A stretch of DNA of 64,000 nt from Thermoplasmata archaeon (GCA_020348445.1 CP070751.1:3905765-3969764); one strand, 5' to 3'; counted from the stretch's first letter, positions 8,564 through 18,288 are shown. Made by a program: numbers and translations. Notes: generated by a model from the sequence alone, not told the origin.

Positions 8564-9322
8564 TTAGAATCGATTTATGATTGTGGTACTTTTCACACCT
8601 TTAACAATGTTTCTCAGTGCTCCCTCCACATCTTTGCTGAGTTCGACTATTGTTCCTGTTACCACGATGTCAGCACCGGCTTCTGATATTCTGGATGCTG
8701 CTTTCGCATCCCTTATGCCTCCGCCCACGATCAAAGGTATTGAAAGTTCATTCTTAACAGCCTCTATCATTTCTGGAGGCACAGGTTCCGGTGCCCCAGA
8801 GCCCGCCTCAAGATATACAAATTTCATCCCCAAAAACTCTGCAGCAAGAGCATAGCCGATAGCTGTTTTTAAATCGTTCCTTTTTACAGGATCTGCATCA
8901 CCCATCTCCCCCACCTTCATCCCTGGCTCTACAATCACATAACCCATGGGGATAGTCTCGATTCCAATATCCTTTATGATGGGAGAGGCCATCATTTGCT
9001 CCCCGATAATATATTTTATATCCTTGGAATTCAACAACGACATGAAGTATATTGCATCAAAATTCGAGCTTAAAGCCTTTGAATGGGAAGGGAACTGAAT
9101 TATGGGTATGGGAACCTTATCCTTCATCGCCTGTACACTTGAATCCAGATTGTCCGCATCTATGCCTGTGGAGCCACCAACCATCACCGCGTCGGTACCT
9201 GCGAGAAATGCTAAATATGCGATATTCGCGCATTCTTTTGGACTCAATTTTTCTGGATCGATTAGAGTCATATGCAGTTTCTCGAGTCTTAGTTTGCTGC
9301 GTATATAATCTATTACCTTCAT
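8564..9322 (-). CDS. Geranylgeranylglyceryl phosphate synthase
   Basis: A 252-residue TIM-barrel prenyltransferase of the PcrB/GGGPS family. It joins sn-glycerol-1-phosphate to geranylgeranyl diphosphate, the first ether bond of archaeal membrane lipids. Family signatures are LIDPEKL, the VGGSTGI loop, YLEAGSGAPEPVP and the phosphate-binding VGGGIR near the C-terminus. The frame opens at a TTG (9334), but the ATG ending at 9322 is preferred because GGTGAT, a perfect anti-16S match, lies 4 nt before it; the ATG at 9328 overlaps that site. The upstream neighbour encodes the next enzyme of the pathway, separated by only 28 nt, so the two form an operon. Confidence 0.93.
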   Translation of the reverse strand: MKVIDYIRSKLRLEKLHMTLIDPEKLSPKECANIAYLAFLAGTDAVMVGGSTGIDADNLDSSVQAMKDKVPIPIIQFPSHSKALSSNFDAIYFMSLLNSKDIKYIIGEQMMASPIIKDIGIETIPMGYVIVEPGMKVGEMGDADPVKRNDLKTAIGYALAAEFLGMKFVYLEAGSGAPEPVPPEMIEAVKNELSIPLIVGGGIRDAKAASRISEAGADIVVTGTIVELSKDVEGALRNIVKGVKSTTIINRF

Positions 9323-9350
9323 TTTCATCACCAATTATTGAAATGAGCAA

Positions 9351-10187
9351 TCATACAGGTAATATACCTCCAGCAAGGAAAGCTAGCAAAGCGATTAGCA
9401 TTGCCCCTTTTATGGGAGTTGATGCACTGGTATTTCCTCGCAACAGAAGGAAGATGCAGTATATAAATATTGCATCAGCAACAACTATTGCGGGAATATA
9501 GTATCTTGATCCTTCACTTGAAAATACTCCTGTCAGAAGCGGCATTGGGCTGATTAACACCCCTAAAGCAATGGATGAAGAGGCTGCAATACCAGCATTT
9601 TTTATGCCCATTTTCATAGGTAATGTGTACCTGTCTTTGTCACCTTTGATGTCTTCTATGTCCTTGGCAATTTCTCTTCCTAGGGTGGCAAGAAACGCCA
9701 GTACAGCCAAAATGAAGGTTCTTTCCACTGCCCAAACCGCCGCACCACCAAACAAAAATGTCGTGGCAGTAAGCCAGCTGATTGTAATGTTTCCTTGGGC
9801 ACCTTTGGCCTTGGAGAATATCTCATAGGAAAGCATAACAGCCAAATTCGCAATAACTATGATAAAGGCAATTATGTTTATGAATAACGCCATAAATAGT
9901 GAGACAATAAATAAAATGATAGCCAGAAATAACGCACTATTGGATTTTATTTTCCCGGATGGAATAGGTCGTTTGGGGTGGTTGATACGATCTGTTTCCC
10001 TGTCATAATAGTCGTTTAGTGAATTGCCTGCCCCGGTAAATAGAAATGCCACGATACAGGCCAGGCCAACGGCCCTATAATTATCATCTACTCCCTCCAA
10101 GCCGCTTGCCACCAACGCACCAATTGCCACTGCAGCTGCCACCATAACACAGTTTAATGGGCGCAAGAGCTGGAATATGGCCTTCAT
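9351..10187 (-). CDS. Digeranylgeranylglyceryl phosphate synthase (UbiA family)
   Basis: A 278-residue polytopic prenyltransferase with about eight or nine membrane helices. The first Asp-rich motif, NDYYDRETDRINHPKRP, and the second, DIKGDKDRYTLPMKMG, are the Mg-diphosphate sites of the UbiA superfamily. Adjacent GGGP synthase identifies it as the enzyme adding the second geranylgeranyl chain to GGGP, giving the archaeal diether precursor. The N-terminus MKAIFQLLRPLNCVM is typical of archaeal DGGGP synthases. It is first in a two-gene leftward operon. Other UbiA activities (protoheme, quinone) are less likely in this context. Confidence 0.9.
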   Translation of the reverse strand: MKAIFQLLRPLNCVMVAAAVAIGALVASGLEGVDDNYRAVGLACIVAFLFTGAGNSLNDYYDRETDRINHPKRPIPSGKIKSNSALFLAIILFIVSLFMALFINIIAFIIVIANLAVMLSYEIFSKAKGAQGNITISWLTATTFLFGGAAVWAVERTFILAVLAFLATLGREIAKDIEDIKGDKDRYTLPMKMGIKNAGIAASSSIALGVLISPMPLLTGVFSSEGSRYYIPAIVVADAIFIYCIFLLLRGNTSASTPIKGAMLIALLAFLAGGILPV

Positions 10188-10502
10188 CTATCGGGAATTG
10201 GGTTGGCCTTATAAGATTTTTGCTTTTAGGTAATTTATTGTTTTTTTGGTGTATTTGCCCTGGATTCTTTGCTTTATGGGCGGGCGGAGGGGGCAAGGAG
10301 GCCTGAGGTTTAAGATCTAAGTATTATAGAAACATAACCAAAGGATAAAGTGTTCCTTGAATAAACTTTAATAGGAATTAAGGGGAACACGGTGGTGGGA
10401 AAGGGCCAAACAATTATCACCCTGGATTGAAAACCTGAAAAAGTTAATATAAAAGGGTTCCATATGAGAGCGTTTATAAAGGGTTGAAAGGCGGATACAT
10501 AA
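10188..10502. other. Intergenic region between divergent lipid and glycan operons
   Basis: This 315-bp region separates the lipid operon (left) from the glycan cluster (right). It holds a G-rich element at 10278-10293 and AT-rich stretches with TATA-like runs near both ends (for example AATATAAAAGGG around 10447-10458). No ORF is supported. Confidence 0.5.
10278..10293 (+). repeat. G-rich intergenic element, copy 1
   Basis: GGGCGGGCGGAGGGGG followed by CAAGGAGG. It shares the core GGGNGGGNGGAGGGGG with elements at 30703 and 40796, all in intergenic DNA and all with the G-rich strand as plus. The runs could form a G-quadruplex, though this copy lacks the outer GGG runs of copy 2. Confidence 0.6.
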
Positions 10503-11465
10503 ATGGCAAAAATTCTGATCTCAGGCGGCGCGGGATTCATTGGCTCCCATCTTGCAGAGAATCTCGCTCAACTTGAAAACGAGGTTGTAATTCTAGATAA
10601 TATGGACCTATATTATGATATTGGGATAAAAAGGAAGAATATCGAACTGGTTTTAAAAAATAAGAACTGCAGTTTTGTGGAAGGAGATATACTGGACAAA
10701 GAGCAACTAGATAATATCGTCAAAGACGGCATAGAGTTCATCTTTCACGAAGCAGCCCAGCCCGGTGTGAGAGCCTCGGTGGACAATCCGTTAAAACCCA
10801 ATGAGGTGAACGTTAAGGGAACTCTAAATATCTTGGAGGTGGCAAGAAAGAATGATGTGAAACGTGTAATCAATGCCTCTTCTTCTTCGGTTTACGGCAG
10901 GGTGGAATACCTTCCCTTTGATGAAAACCATCCTACCCAACCCCTATCCCCATATGGTGTAAGCAAGTTGGTTGCTGAGCATTATACACGGGTGTATAAC
11001 GAACTCTATGGAATTCCCACGGTGTCCTTACGATATTTCACCGTCTACGGTCCCAGAATGAGACCGGATCTTGCCATCCCGATTTTTACAAAAGCACTAA
11101 TTAAGGGCGAGTCACCCACCATATTTGGAAATGGCGACCAGACTAGGGATCTAACCTATATTGAAGATATCGTATCAGCCAATCTCATGCTCCTTAAAAC
11201 CAGTGGTGCTGACGGAGAAATCCTCAACATAGGAGGAGGAAAGAGGGTTACGGTAAACCAACTGTTCGAATATCTGAAACAATTAATTGGCAGCGATATC
11301 GAGCCAATTTACGGAGAAGAGATAAAAGGGGATGCAAAACATACATTGTCAGATGTCGGGAAGGCCGAAAAATTAATTGGGTATAAACCTACCATAGACA
11401 TAGAAACTGGTTTGGAAAGATTTGTTAAATGGTACAAGAGTAATTTGGATTTTTATCCATATTAA
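10503..11465 (+). CDS. NAD-dependent nucleotide-sugar epimerase (GalE/WbpP-like)
   Basis: A 320-residue extended short-chain dehydrogenase. The NAD-binding GGAGFIG is at residues 8-14, the catalytic Ser region SSSSVYG at about 126-132, and the Tyr-Lys pair at Y151/K155 (SPYGVSK). HEAAQPGVRASV and LRYFTVYGPRMRPD are typical of UDP-glucose, UDP-glucuronate and UDP-GlcNAc 4-epimerases. It probably supplies an epimerised UDP-sugar for the glycosyltransferases encoded next, 17 nt downstream. The exact sugar cannot be read from the sequence. Confidence 0.85.
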   Translation: MAKILISGGAGFIGSHLAENLAQLENEVVILDNMDLYYDIGIKRKNIELVLKNKNCSFVEGDILDKEQLDNIVKDGIEFIFHEAAQPGVRASVDNPLKPNEVNVKGTLNILEVARKNDVKRVINASSSSVYGRVEYLPFDENHPTQPLSPYGVSKLVAEHYTRVYNELYGIPTVSLRYFTVYGPRMRPDLAIPIFTKALIKGESPTIFGNGDQTRDLTYIEDIVSANLMLLKTSGADGEILNIGGGKRVTVNQLFEYLKQLIGSDIEPIYGEEIKGDAKHTLSDVGKAEKLIGYKPTIDIETGLERFVKWYKSNLDFYPY

Positions 11466-11482
11466 AGGAGGAATAAGGATAA

Positions 11483-12460
11483 ATGGCCAATAAAAGAAGG
11501 ATACTAGTTATTTATCCATTCTCCTCTTCCTATATTCAGCGTGATATGGAAATTCTCAAAGAAGAGTTCCAGGTTATGCCTTTCCAATATAAGGGTAAAA
11601 AAGACATTTTTAGAATGCTAAGAAGCATTCTCAAAACAGATGTAAATATATCTTGGTTCACCCTGGGTAATGCAACAATGGCCCTCCATTTATCCGGAAT
11701 TTTAAGAAAAAAGACCATTGTAATTGCAGGAGGATGGGATGTAGTAAGCATGCCTGAGATCGGTTACGGCGCAATGAGGGGTAAAAGGATTAAAAAGACC
11801 CGCTATGCCCTTAAAAAAGCGAATAAAGTCATAGCAGTATCTGAATCAACAAAGGAATGGGTGCTAAAATGGGTAGATAGGGATGATGTCATCACATTGT
11901 ATCATGGATTTGATCCTCAAACCTTCCTTCCAAAGGGCGAAAAGGAAAAGATGGTAGTTACCGTTGGAAAACTCGAAAACGAAGTCACCATCGCTATTAA
12001 GGGACTAGATACATTTCTAAAGACAGCCAAGCTCCTTCCAGATGTGAAATTCGTAATGATAGGTAGGCATGATCCAAAACTGGCTAAGGAGTGGAGAGCA
12101 AAGGCACCTCCTAATCTTGAAATTTTAGATTTTATTCCCTATGATAAAATAAGGGGATACTATCAGATGGCAAAAGTATATACACAGCTCTCTTATCAGG
12201 AATCCTTTGGCTGTGCCCTGGCTGAGGCCATGCTTTGCGAATGTGTCCCTGTTGTTACCAGAAGAGGGGGCATTCCAGAAGTTGTTGGTGACGCGGGATT
12301 CTATGTAAAATATGGAGATGCGAAAGCCACGGCTGAAAAGATAAAAGAGGCGCTTAATTCAGATATAGGTGGTGATGCAAGAAAAAGAATCATGACCTTA
12401 TTTCCTCTAAATGAAAGAAAGAAAAGATTGACAAAAATAGTATATGATTGTATGAAATAG
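11483..12460 (+). CDS. Glycosyltransferase family 4-like
   Basis: A 325-residue GT-B fold glycosyltransferase. The C-terminal donor domain is clear: VTVGKLENEVTIAIKGLDTF opens it, and the E-x7-E retaining motif lies in QESFGCALAEAM, followed by CVPVVTRRGGIPEVVGDAGF. The N-terminal acceptor domain is short and carries no membrane segment, so the enzyme is cytosolic or peripheral. An AAAGGAGGAATAAGGATAA stretch precedes the ATG. It lies between an epimerase and a GT2 gene, with gaps of 17 and 10 nt, so the three form an operon. Donor and acceptor are unknown. Confidence 0.85.
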   Translation: MANKRRILVIYPFSSSYIQRDMEILKEEFQVMPFQYKGKKDIFRMLRSILKTDVNISWFTLGNATMALHLSGILRKKTIVIAGGWDVVSMPEIGYGAMRGKRIKKTRYALKKANKVIAVSESTKEWVLKWVDRDDVITLYHGFDPQTFLPKGEKEKMVVTVGKLENEVTIAIKGLDTFLKTAKLLPDVKFVMIGRHDPKLAKEWRAKAPPNLEILDFIPYDKIRGYYQMAKVYTQLSYQESFGCALAEAMLCECVPVVTRRGGIPEVVGDAGFYVKYGDAKATAEKIKEALNSDIGGDARKRIMTLFPLNERKKRLTKIVYDCMK

Positions 12461-12470
12461 GAGTGGGTGG

Positions 12471-13250
12471 ATGAAAAAACCTAAATTCAGTATCTGCACC
12501 ACGAACTACAACTGTGCCCATGCATTGAAGCGGCATTTGGATTCCATCTATTCGCAACTTGACGAGGAAGAATTTGAATATATTGTGGTGGACAGTAAAT
12601 CCAAAGATAGAAGCATGGAAGTGCTGAAAAAATATGCATCTTCACATGAAAATATGACTGCCCTTCAAAAAAGATGTGTGCGAGGCAAAGGAAGACAAAT
12701 CGCCTTTAAAAAAAGTAAGGGAGATTATATCCTTCAGGTGGACACAGATACCGTATATTATCCAATATGGAAGACATTTTTATACAAATGTATTGATGAG
12801 TACCCGAATCTGGCTGTCCAGGCTATTTTTGGAGGAGTTTACCCCAGGAAGATAATGGATGAAGTTAGAGGATGGCGTAACTTCCAGTGGGGGGATGACC
12901 TCGATTTATGGATGAGGGTATGGAAAATAGGTAAGATGAAATGGTACCCTGTGGCAGTTGGTGAGAACGTTAAGGAGATTGGTAAAGATTCATATATGGA
13001 TGCATTTTCAAAACGATACGGCCGCAAATTTGAGAAAAGTTCCAGAATGCTGAGAACAGAATTTGATTGGTTGAGATTGTACTATGTGCAGAAGATGGAT
13101 TTTCTAAAAATTGTGGAGGAGAACAGTGTTGATCTCCAACTCGGGGATAAGGAAAAATGGTTCAACGAGGCAGCAAAAACGAACCTGAGAAAGTGGATTT
13201 TGGGTGTTTTGAGAAAGGAGAAGAGGATATTAACGGGAAAATACGAGTAA
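12471..13250 (+). CDS. Glycosyltransferase family 2
   Basis: A 259-residue GT-A fold enzyme. Residues 4-10 (KFSICTTNYNC) begin the nucleotide-binding fold, VVDSKSKDRS gives the first acidic site, and the DxD metal site is DTD in ILQVDTDTVYY. There is no C-terminal membrane anchor, so it should act on the cytosolic face. GGAGTGGGTGG before the ATG is the ribosome binding site. It is the last gene of the rightward epimerase-GT4-GT2 operon and converges on the methyltransferase gene. The substrate is unknown. Confidence 0.85.
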   Translation: MKKPKFSICTTNYNCAHALKRHLDSIYSQLDEEEFEYIVVDSKSKDRSMEVLKKYASSHENMTALQKRCVRGKGRQIAFKKSKGDYILQVDTDTVYYPIWKTFLYKCIDEYPNLAVQAIFGGVYPRKIMDEVRGWRNFQWGDDLDLWMRVWKIGKMKWYPVAVGENVKEIGKDSYMDAFSKRYGRKFEKSSRMLRTEFDWLRLYYVQKMDFLKIVEENSVDLQLGDKEKWFNEAAKTNLRKWILGVLRKEKRILTGKYE

Positions 13251-13266
13251 TCTATACAACTTTTAT

Positions 13267-14067
13267 CTAATTTTTTGATAGAACATACAGTTTATTGATG
13301 GATATATCATCAAAATCAGGGATATCAAAGGCGAGTCTTCTTGCCACTTCATTGATTTTGGCTTCGAATTTTGGCTCATCGGGCAGAACAACGAGGGGGT
13401 GAACCACTCTTGAGACGAAATAGTAGGTACCAAGGCTCCTGATCTCCATGATTTTAAAATTTTCATTTAGAAAATCCATCAATTTATCGTTATCAAGAAG
13501 CAGATTGTGCCAATGCTTTATGATTTCATGTAAACCATAGTACTTTCTCATTCTATTGAGTTCATTTAAACCCTCATTTGTTCCCTCGATCATCAAAAAT
13601 TTTCCACCTTCTTTAAGCACCCGTTTTATCTCCAACATAGCACCCTGTTGGTCTTCCCAGCTTCTAAGGTTTATTAAACACCGCTCGCTGATTGCAACAT
13701 CGAAGGTATCTTCAGGATATGTAAGATTTAGCACATCCATTTGTTTGAACGATAGGTTTTTCTTTTCTGGAGGATTTTCCTTGATTGTAGCCTCAGCCTG
13801 ATTGACCATTTCTTCGGAGAAATCGATGCCAACTATGCTCTTTACATTCTTAGAAAAAATCACTGTAGCAAAACCGTTTCCACATCCCACATCGAGCACG
13901 TGATTCTCTTCATCTAAATGAGTTAGCAGCAGGTCGATTTCAAGCATACGGAGGTTGACATCCCCCATGGTGGCTTGAGGTGATTCTTTTAATTCCTTGG
14001 CTTTATGATCCCAATATTCGAGAATTTCTTTTTTATCAATGCCGTCTCCTTGTTTATTTCCTTGCAT
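13267..14067 (-). CDS. SAM-dependent methyltransferase
   Basis: A 266-residue class I methyltransferase of the UbiE/Methyltransf_11 type. Motif I is HVLDVGCGNGFATVIF, motif II ends in VGIDFSEEM, and the post-I segment DVAISERCLINL is typical of small-molecule enzymes. The C-terminal third (about residues 180-266) is less conserved and probably forms the acceptor lid. Position among sugar genes suggests methylation of a glycan or sugar precursor, but this is inference. Its start is 62 nt from the end of the epimerase gene upstream, on the same strand. Confidence 0.75.
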   Translation of the reverse strand: MQGNKQGDGIDKKEILEYWDHKAKELKESPQATMGDVNLRMLEIDLLLTHLDEENHVLDVGCGNGFATVIFSKNVKSIVGIDFSEEMVNQAEATIKENPPEKKNLSFKQMDVLNLTYPEDTFDVAISERCLINLRSWEDQQGAMLEIKRVLKEGGKFLMIEGTNEGLNELNRMRKYYGLHEIIKHWHNLLLDNDKLMDFLNENFKIMEIRSLGTYYFVSRVVHPLVVLPDEPKFEAKINEVARRLAFDIPDFDDISINKLYVLSKN

Positions 14068-14129
14068 TTTTTTTGCCCCTCACATTCTACTTATTCAAAT
14101 CGTATAGCAACATGTAATGAAAATTACCG

Positions 14130-15083
14130 TCACCATGTACTCCTAAACCAATTTATAGTCTCTTGTATGCCCTCTTCCAAACCCACTTTTGGCTCAAACT
14201 CCAAAATCTTCCTTGCTTTCTCTATATTGGGCACCCTAAGATGAACATCGGGATAGCTGCCAACGTTTTTAAAAATGATGTTTGATTTCGAGCTCGCCAG
14301 TCTTTTTACGTTCTGAGCAAGTTCAAAAACTGATAGGCTCTCCCTGGGATTGCCTATATTAAAGGCCTCGCCTATTGCTTTTGTGGAAGCCATAACCTTT
14401 ACAATTCCATCAACTGCATCACTGACATAGCACCAGGCTCTAATCTGAGTTCCGTCCCCATTGATTACTATATCTTGATCTTGGGTTGCGTTTATAACAA
14501 AGGTCTGTATAGCTCCCTCACCAAGTTGCCCTGGACCATAAATGTTGAAGAATCTAAGGGGTGTAACGCCAAGCCCATACTGCCTGTGAAACGCGAAGGC
14601 CAGATGATCTGTTGCTAGTTTACTTACCGCATAGCCCCATCTCACCTCATTGACGGGGCCTTGTGTTGTCAAATCCTCCTCCCGAGCGTTATAGGTGTAG
14701 GGCCCGTATACCTCACTTGTGGATGCGAAAATAACCCTGTCAATGCCCAAATCATATGCATTCTTAAATACATTGTAAGAACCCAGGAAATTCACTTCAA
14801 TTGTCCGAACAGGTTTTTTTACAACTGTATCGATACCGGCAACAGCAGCCAAATGAACAACTATATCGCACCCCTTCATCGCAGCCTTTAGCTCATCTGC
14901 CACCAATATATCTCCACTTTTGAAAGATACATTGGTTTTGTCACGTAGGTTTTCGTCCATTATGCCCCTTGAGAAATTGTCGAAAATTACCAACTCATTT
15001 TTATCAGAAAGCCTATTAGAAAGATGAGAACCTATAAAACCTGCTCCTCCTGTGATCATTATCTTCTTGCCTTCTATGCTCAT
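14130..15083 (-). CDS. NAD-dependent sugar epimerase/dehydratase
   Basis: An extended SDR of 317 residues. The N-terminal ITGGAGFIGSHL binds NAD, VIFASTSEVYGPY holds the catalytic serine region, and WGYAVSKLATDH gives the Tyr-x3-Lys pair. The PLRFFNIYGPGQLGEG segment resembles UDP-glucuronate decarboxylases and 4-epimerases. The frame extends to a GTG at 15092, but the ATG at 15083 is preferred with a GGTG 8-9 nt upstream. It is divergent from the DegT aminotransferase gene, with which it could cooperate to make an amino sugar. The reaction is not certain. Confidence 0.85.
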   Translation of the reverse strand: MSIEGKKIMITGGAGFIGSHLSNRLSDKNELVIFDNFSRGIMDENLRDKTNVSFKSGDILVADELKAAMKGCDIVVHLAAVAGIDTVVKKPVRTIEVNFLGSYNVFKNAYDLGIDRVIFASTSEVYGPYTYNAREEDLTTQGPVNEVRWGYAVSKLATDHLAFAFHRQYGLGVTPLRFFNIYGPGQLGEGAIQTFVINATQDQDIVINGDGTQIRAWCYVSDAVDGIVKVMASTKAIGEAFNIGNPRESLSVFELAQNVKRLASSKSNIIFKNVGSYPDVHLRVPNIEKARKILEFEPKVGLEEGIQETINWFRSTW

Positions 15084-15167
15084 TACCAACACCGGCTGAA
15101 AATGAGAATAAGAGTAAGTAAGATTTAAAACTTATTATCCCGATATCGGCAAATTGGTGATATCCCC

Positions 15168-16274
15168 ATGGACATTCCACTTGCTAAGCCGTTTTTTCCT
15201 GCCACCACCCATAAGGTAATCGAGGAAGTTCTAAAAACTGGATGGGTGACCCAAGGCCCAAAAGTTGCTGAGTTTGAATTAAAATATGCAAAATACACCG
15301 GCTGTAAACATGCAATAGCGGTGAGTTCTGGCACTGCGGCATTACATGTATCATTGCTGGCAATGGGCATTGGAAAGGGTGATGAAGTCATAGTTCCCGA
15401 CTTCACATTTCCTGCAACAGGCAATGCAGTGCATTTCACTGGTGCAAATCCTGTTCTGGCAGATATAGATCTTGATAGCTACTGCATCAAACCGCAAGAA
15501 ATAAGGGATAAAATTACTTCCAAAACAAAAGCAATAATCCCTGTTCACAGCTTTGGTCATCCGTCCCCCATGGCAGAGATAATGGAAATAGCAAAAGAAA
15601 ATGACATTTTTGTAATCGAGGACGCAGCTCCTGCCCACGGTGCAGAGTTTGGTGGGATAAAAGTGGGAAATTTCGGTAAAGCCGGGTGTTTCAGTTTTCA
15701 TCCAAGGAAGATAATCTCTACAGGTGAGGGGGGGATGATCACCACAAACGATTATGAGGTAGCAGAAAAAGCAAAAACGATCAGGAACCACGGCATGGAT
15801 GAAATAACAAAACATGATAATCTTGAACTCAAATTGTCTACTTTCAGCATTCTTGGGTACAATTATCGCATGAGCGATATATTGGCTGCTATCGGTATAG
15901 AACAAATGGAAATACTAGATAGGGCCATTGAAGAAAGAAGAAGATTGGCAAAACTTTATAATGACCTGATTCGAGAGATAGGTATGGATGTTGCAGCCCC
16001 TTTGGAGCGTAACAATGTGAAACATGTTTATCAAAGTTATGTGGTGCTAATTGGAAAACAAAATACGAGGAACGCCACGATAAAAGCATTGAGAAACGAG
16101 GGTATAGGGTGCACCATAGGTACATATTCACTAAGCAATCTACCTCTATACGATGGCTTGTGCCCAAATGGAACCGGGGCCTTCAATGACACTCTCGCCC
16201 TGCCAATGTATGAAGGATTGGAGGATAAAGAGGTGGAGTATATAGTCGATTGTCTAAAACAAAATTACAAGTAG
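15168..16274 (+). CDS. DegT/DnrJ/EryC1 aminotransferase
   Basis: A 368-residue PLP enzyme of the sugar aminotransferase family. N-terminal IPLAKPFF, SSGTAALHVSLLA, the PLP-stacking EDAAPAHGAEF and the lysine site SFHPRKIISTGEGG are all present, so it should be catalytically complete. It transfers an amino group to a keto nucleotide-sugar, typically made by an SDR such as the neighbouring gene product. GGTGAT lies 6 nt before the ATG. The 84-bp divergent space to the SDR gene holds a TATA-like TTTAAAACTTATT around 15124. The product is probably an amino sugar for the surface glycan. Confidence 0.88.
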   Translation: MDIPLAKPFFPATTHKVIEEVLKTGWVTQGPKVAEFELKYAKYTGCKHAIAVSSGTAALHVSLLAMGIGKGDEVIVPDFTFPATGNAVHFTGANPVLADIDLDSYCIKPQEIRDKITSKTKAIIPVHSFGHPSPMAEIMEIAKENDIFVIEDAAPAHGAEFGGIKVGNFGKAGCFSFHPRKIISTGEGGMITTNDYEVAEKAKTIRNHGMDEITKHDNLELKLSTFSILGYNYRMSDILAAIGIEQMEILDRAIEERRRLAKLYNDLIREIGMDVAAPLERNNVKHVYQSYVVLIGKQNTRNATIKALRNEGIGCTIGTYSLSNLPLYDGLCPNGTGAFNDTLALPMYEGLEDKEVEYIVDCLKQNYK

Positions 16275-16298
16275 TAAATCCATGGCTTAGGATTTCTT

Positions 16299-17552
16299 TT
16301 ATTTCCCTGCATTATGAGCTATCGATAATAGCTCTTTTGTGGTTGGATGGGGTTCATCATTTGCCAAAGCTTCATATATCATCTTGTGTTGTAGAGCTGA
16401 GACCTTTGCTGAGCAGTATTTCATTGCGTATTTTCTGTTCTCCAACCCTTTTTTTCTGGTCTCATCAATATTGTCGGCTAGATAAATCAATTCATCTGTT
16501 GCTTCTTTGATAAGCCTATCATCATCCGCCCACTCAAAAACATGTAATCCCTTGCTTTTATCCATTAAATTTCTGTACCAGCCAATGTTTGCGGCCATCA
16601 TGTAACTTCCCATCATTAATGACTCTCTTCCGAACGTTGATAGGCAATCCACAATCTTTTTATGGAAATGGGGAACAACGTCAGCACCTTTGAGAAGCGA
16701 GGGCAGCTCATTTAGTTCATACCTCCCCATATAAAAAGCGTTTTTTGGATATTTGTCACATAACCCCCTTAATTCCATTTTTAAAGCCTCTGGTTTTTCG
16801 GCGGGATATGTATGAAAATATCCCCCCCAAACGAAGGTCACATCCTTTCTTTTAGAAAGAACGTTTTTAGCAATTTTTATGAGGGTGGAATCTCCTTTCA
16901 TCCTCTCTATTGCACCGCCTTTAAATACAATCAGGCCGTCTTTATGGATATTTTGTCGATCCCAGGAATATGGAATGACCTTATTGGGGTCAAAAACCTC
17001 GGAATCGATGCCAATGAATGGAAAGATCACCATCCTTTCCTTCAAAGCCTCCTCATTGCCTGGAAAATATCTTTTTGCCCGATCATGCAGTATGGTGCTG
17101 TCTAATTCATCTGCTATAACCACATCTGGTATATTGAGTATGGACCGTAAATAATATGGATTGGTCCGTCCAAAATCGTCAATTATTCCGAGATGACCTC
17201 CGTAATAGGTCAGAACAACCCTCTTTGGTATATTTAACGATTGAAGCAAGTGGGGGAGCAAAGTAAAGCTCTGGATATGTAAAATCGCATTCTTTTCAAT
17301 CTCCTGAATCGCTCTGATTGCCCATAGGTTCCTAAAATGTCTAGTGAGTCTCAAGCCTGGAAAATGAAAGTTCAAATTAGATAGCAATTTATAGTAGGTA
17401 AATACCCCTTTCTTTGGCATGTTATCGTGTGTTATGTATTCGATATCGAGATCTAATCTTTTTAGGTATTTAACAAGAGGATTGACCGCCGTTACGACCC
17501 CCACATTCATCCTACTGTCGTATTCCCCGAGTTCATAAATCTTTTTAACCAT
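16299..17552 (-). CDS. GT-B-type glycosyltransferase
   Basis: A 417-residue protein with the two-domain GT-B pattern. The donor half shows a KGDSTLIK start, a WGGYFHT strand, a YMGRYELNELPSLLKGADVVPHFH segment and a FGRESLMMGSYMMAANIGWYRN region corresponding to the family 4 E-x7-E site. No membrane segment is evident. The N-terminal half is divergent. It converges on the DegT gene (24-nt gap) and lies 37 nt after the deacetylase-like gene on the same strand, so it likely ends the leftward operon that begins with the radical SAM gene. Confidence 0.7.
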   Translation of the reverse strand: MVKKIYELGEYDSRMNVGVVTAVNPLVKYLKRLDLDIEYITHDNMPKKGVFTYYKLLSNLNFHFPGLRLTRHFRNLWAIRAIQEIEKNAILHIQSFTLLPHLLQSLNIPKRVVLTYYGGHLGIIDDFGRTNPYYLRSILNIPDVVIADELDSTILHDRAKRYFPGNEEALKERMVIFPFIGIDSEVFDPNKVIPYSWDRQNIHKDGLIVFKGGAIERMKGDSTLIKIAKNVLSKRKDVTFVWGGYFHTYPAEKPEALKMELRGLCDKYPKNAFYMGRYELNELPSLLKGADVVPHFHKKIVDCLSTFGRESLMMGSYMMAANIGWYRNLMDKSKGLHVFEWADDDRLIKEATDELIYLADNIDETRKKGLENRKYAMKYCSAKVSALQHKMIYEALANDEPHPTTKELLSIAHNAGK

Positions 17553-17589
17553 TTTAATCCACTACTTTTAGGGTAATGATTTATGTCTC

Positions 17590-18288
17590 TTAATATTCCC
17601 TTTCCAAATGATACGATGTATGATACCAATAGCATGGATGAAGGAGAGCATATATCCTTTGCTCCTTTGGAATAAGTTCACATAAACATTTACCATCCCC
17701 TCCCCAATTCCCCAAACTATCAGTTATGTAAAATATGTTCTCAAGAAATTGGTCCATGTATGCCTCGAAGGAAAAACCAAATTCCCTAATATTTCTTTCA
17801 TTCCAAAATTCACTATTATTTATCTGTGTGAAATCTCTGTGAGGAGCTATGCCATTAATTTGTGTATCGAATATGAGTTCTAAAAGTTCCTTTTCCTTTA
17901 CAATCAATATACTCGGATCCTGTTTTGTGATTTCTGCTAAATCGATATGCTCGTAATGCAATCCCATGTCATGCCCGAAATCCATGATTTTTCTTAATGC
18001 ATTATATGTTTTAAATCCAAAAGGATTGTAATTGTCGGCGTTAACTCGGACAAAATATGTGGCTTTCGCGCCGAGTTCGTGCTCAATTTTGGCGAACTCT
18101 AGAGCCGATTGAGGCGAGAAATCGATGTCATGGCGAATCATGAGTATCTTTTCTGCTCTTTTTCCATTGGCATAATCCTCCATGCTGATGAACTCATATC
18201 CATTTTGTTTTGCCAGTGTTAGTATATCCTTGTAGTGCTTAAAAGTGAAGCCACATAATGATTCAGCGTCAGATGAGTTGTTTTTCAT
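17590..18288 (-). CDS. Polysaccharide deacetylase-like protein
   Basis: A 232-residue protein resembling NodB-fold deacetylases. LMIRHDIDFSP contains the D-x-D type metal and base site, GAKATYFVRVN is the following strand-turn, and GHDMGLHYEH supplies the metal His pair. These features match the HDVD-type subgroup often found in lipopolysaccharide loci. It has no signal peptide, so it would act in the cytosol on a nucleotide sugar or lipid-linked glycan. Its ATG overlaps the stop of the WbqC-like gene by 4 nt (ATGA), showing translational coupling. Confidence 0.7.
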   Translation of the reverse strand: MKNNSSDAESLCGFTFKHYKDILTLAKQNGYEFISMEDYANGKRAEKILMIRHDIDFSPQSALEFAKIEHELGAKATYFVRVNADNYNPFGFKTYNALRKIMDFGHDMGLHYEHIDLAEITKQDPSILIVKEKELLELIFDTQINGIAPHRDFTQINNSEFWNERNIREFGFSFEAYMDQFLENIFYITDSLGNWGGDGKCLCELIPKEQRIYALLHPCYWYHTSYHLEREY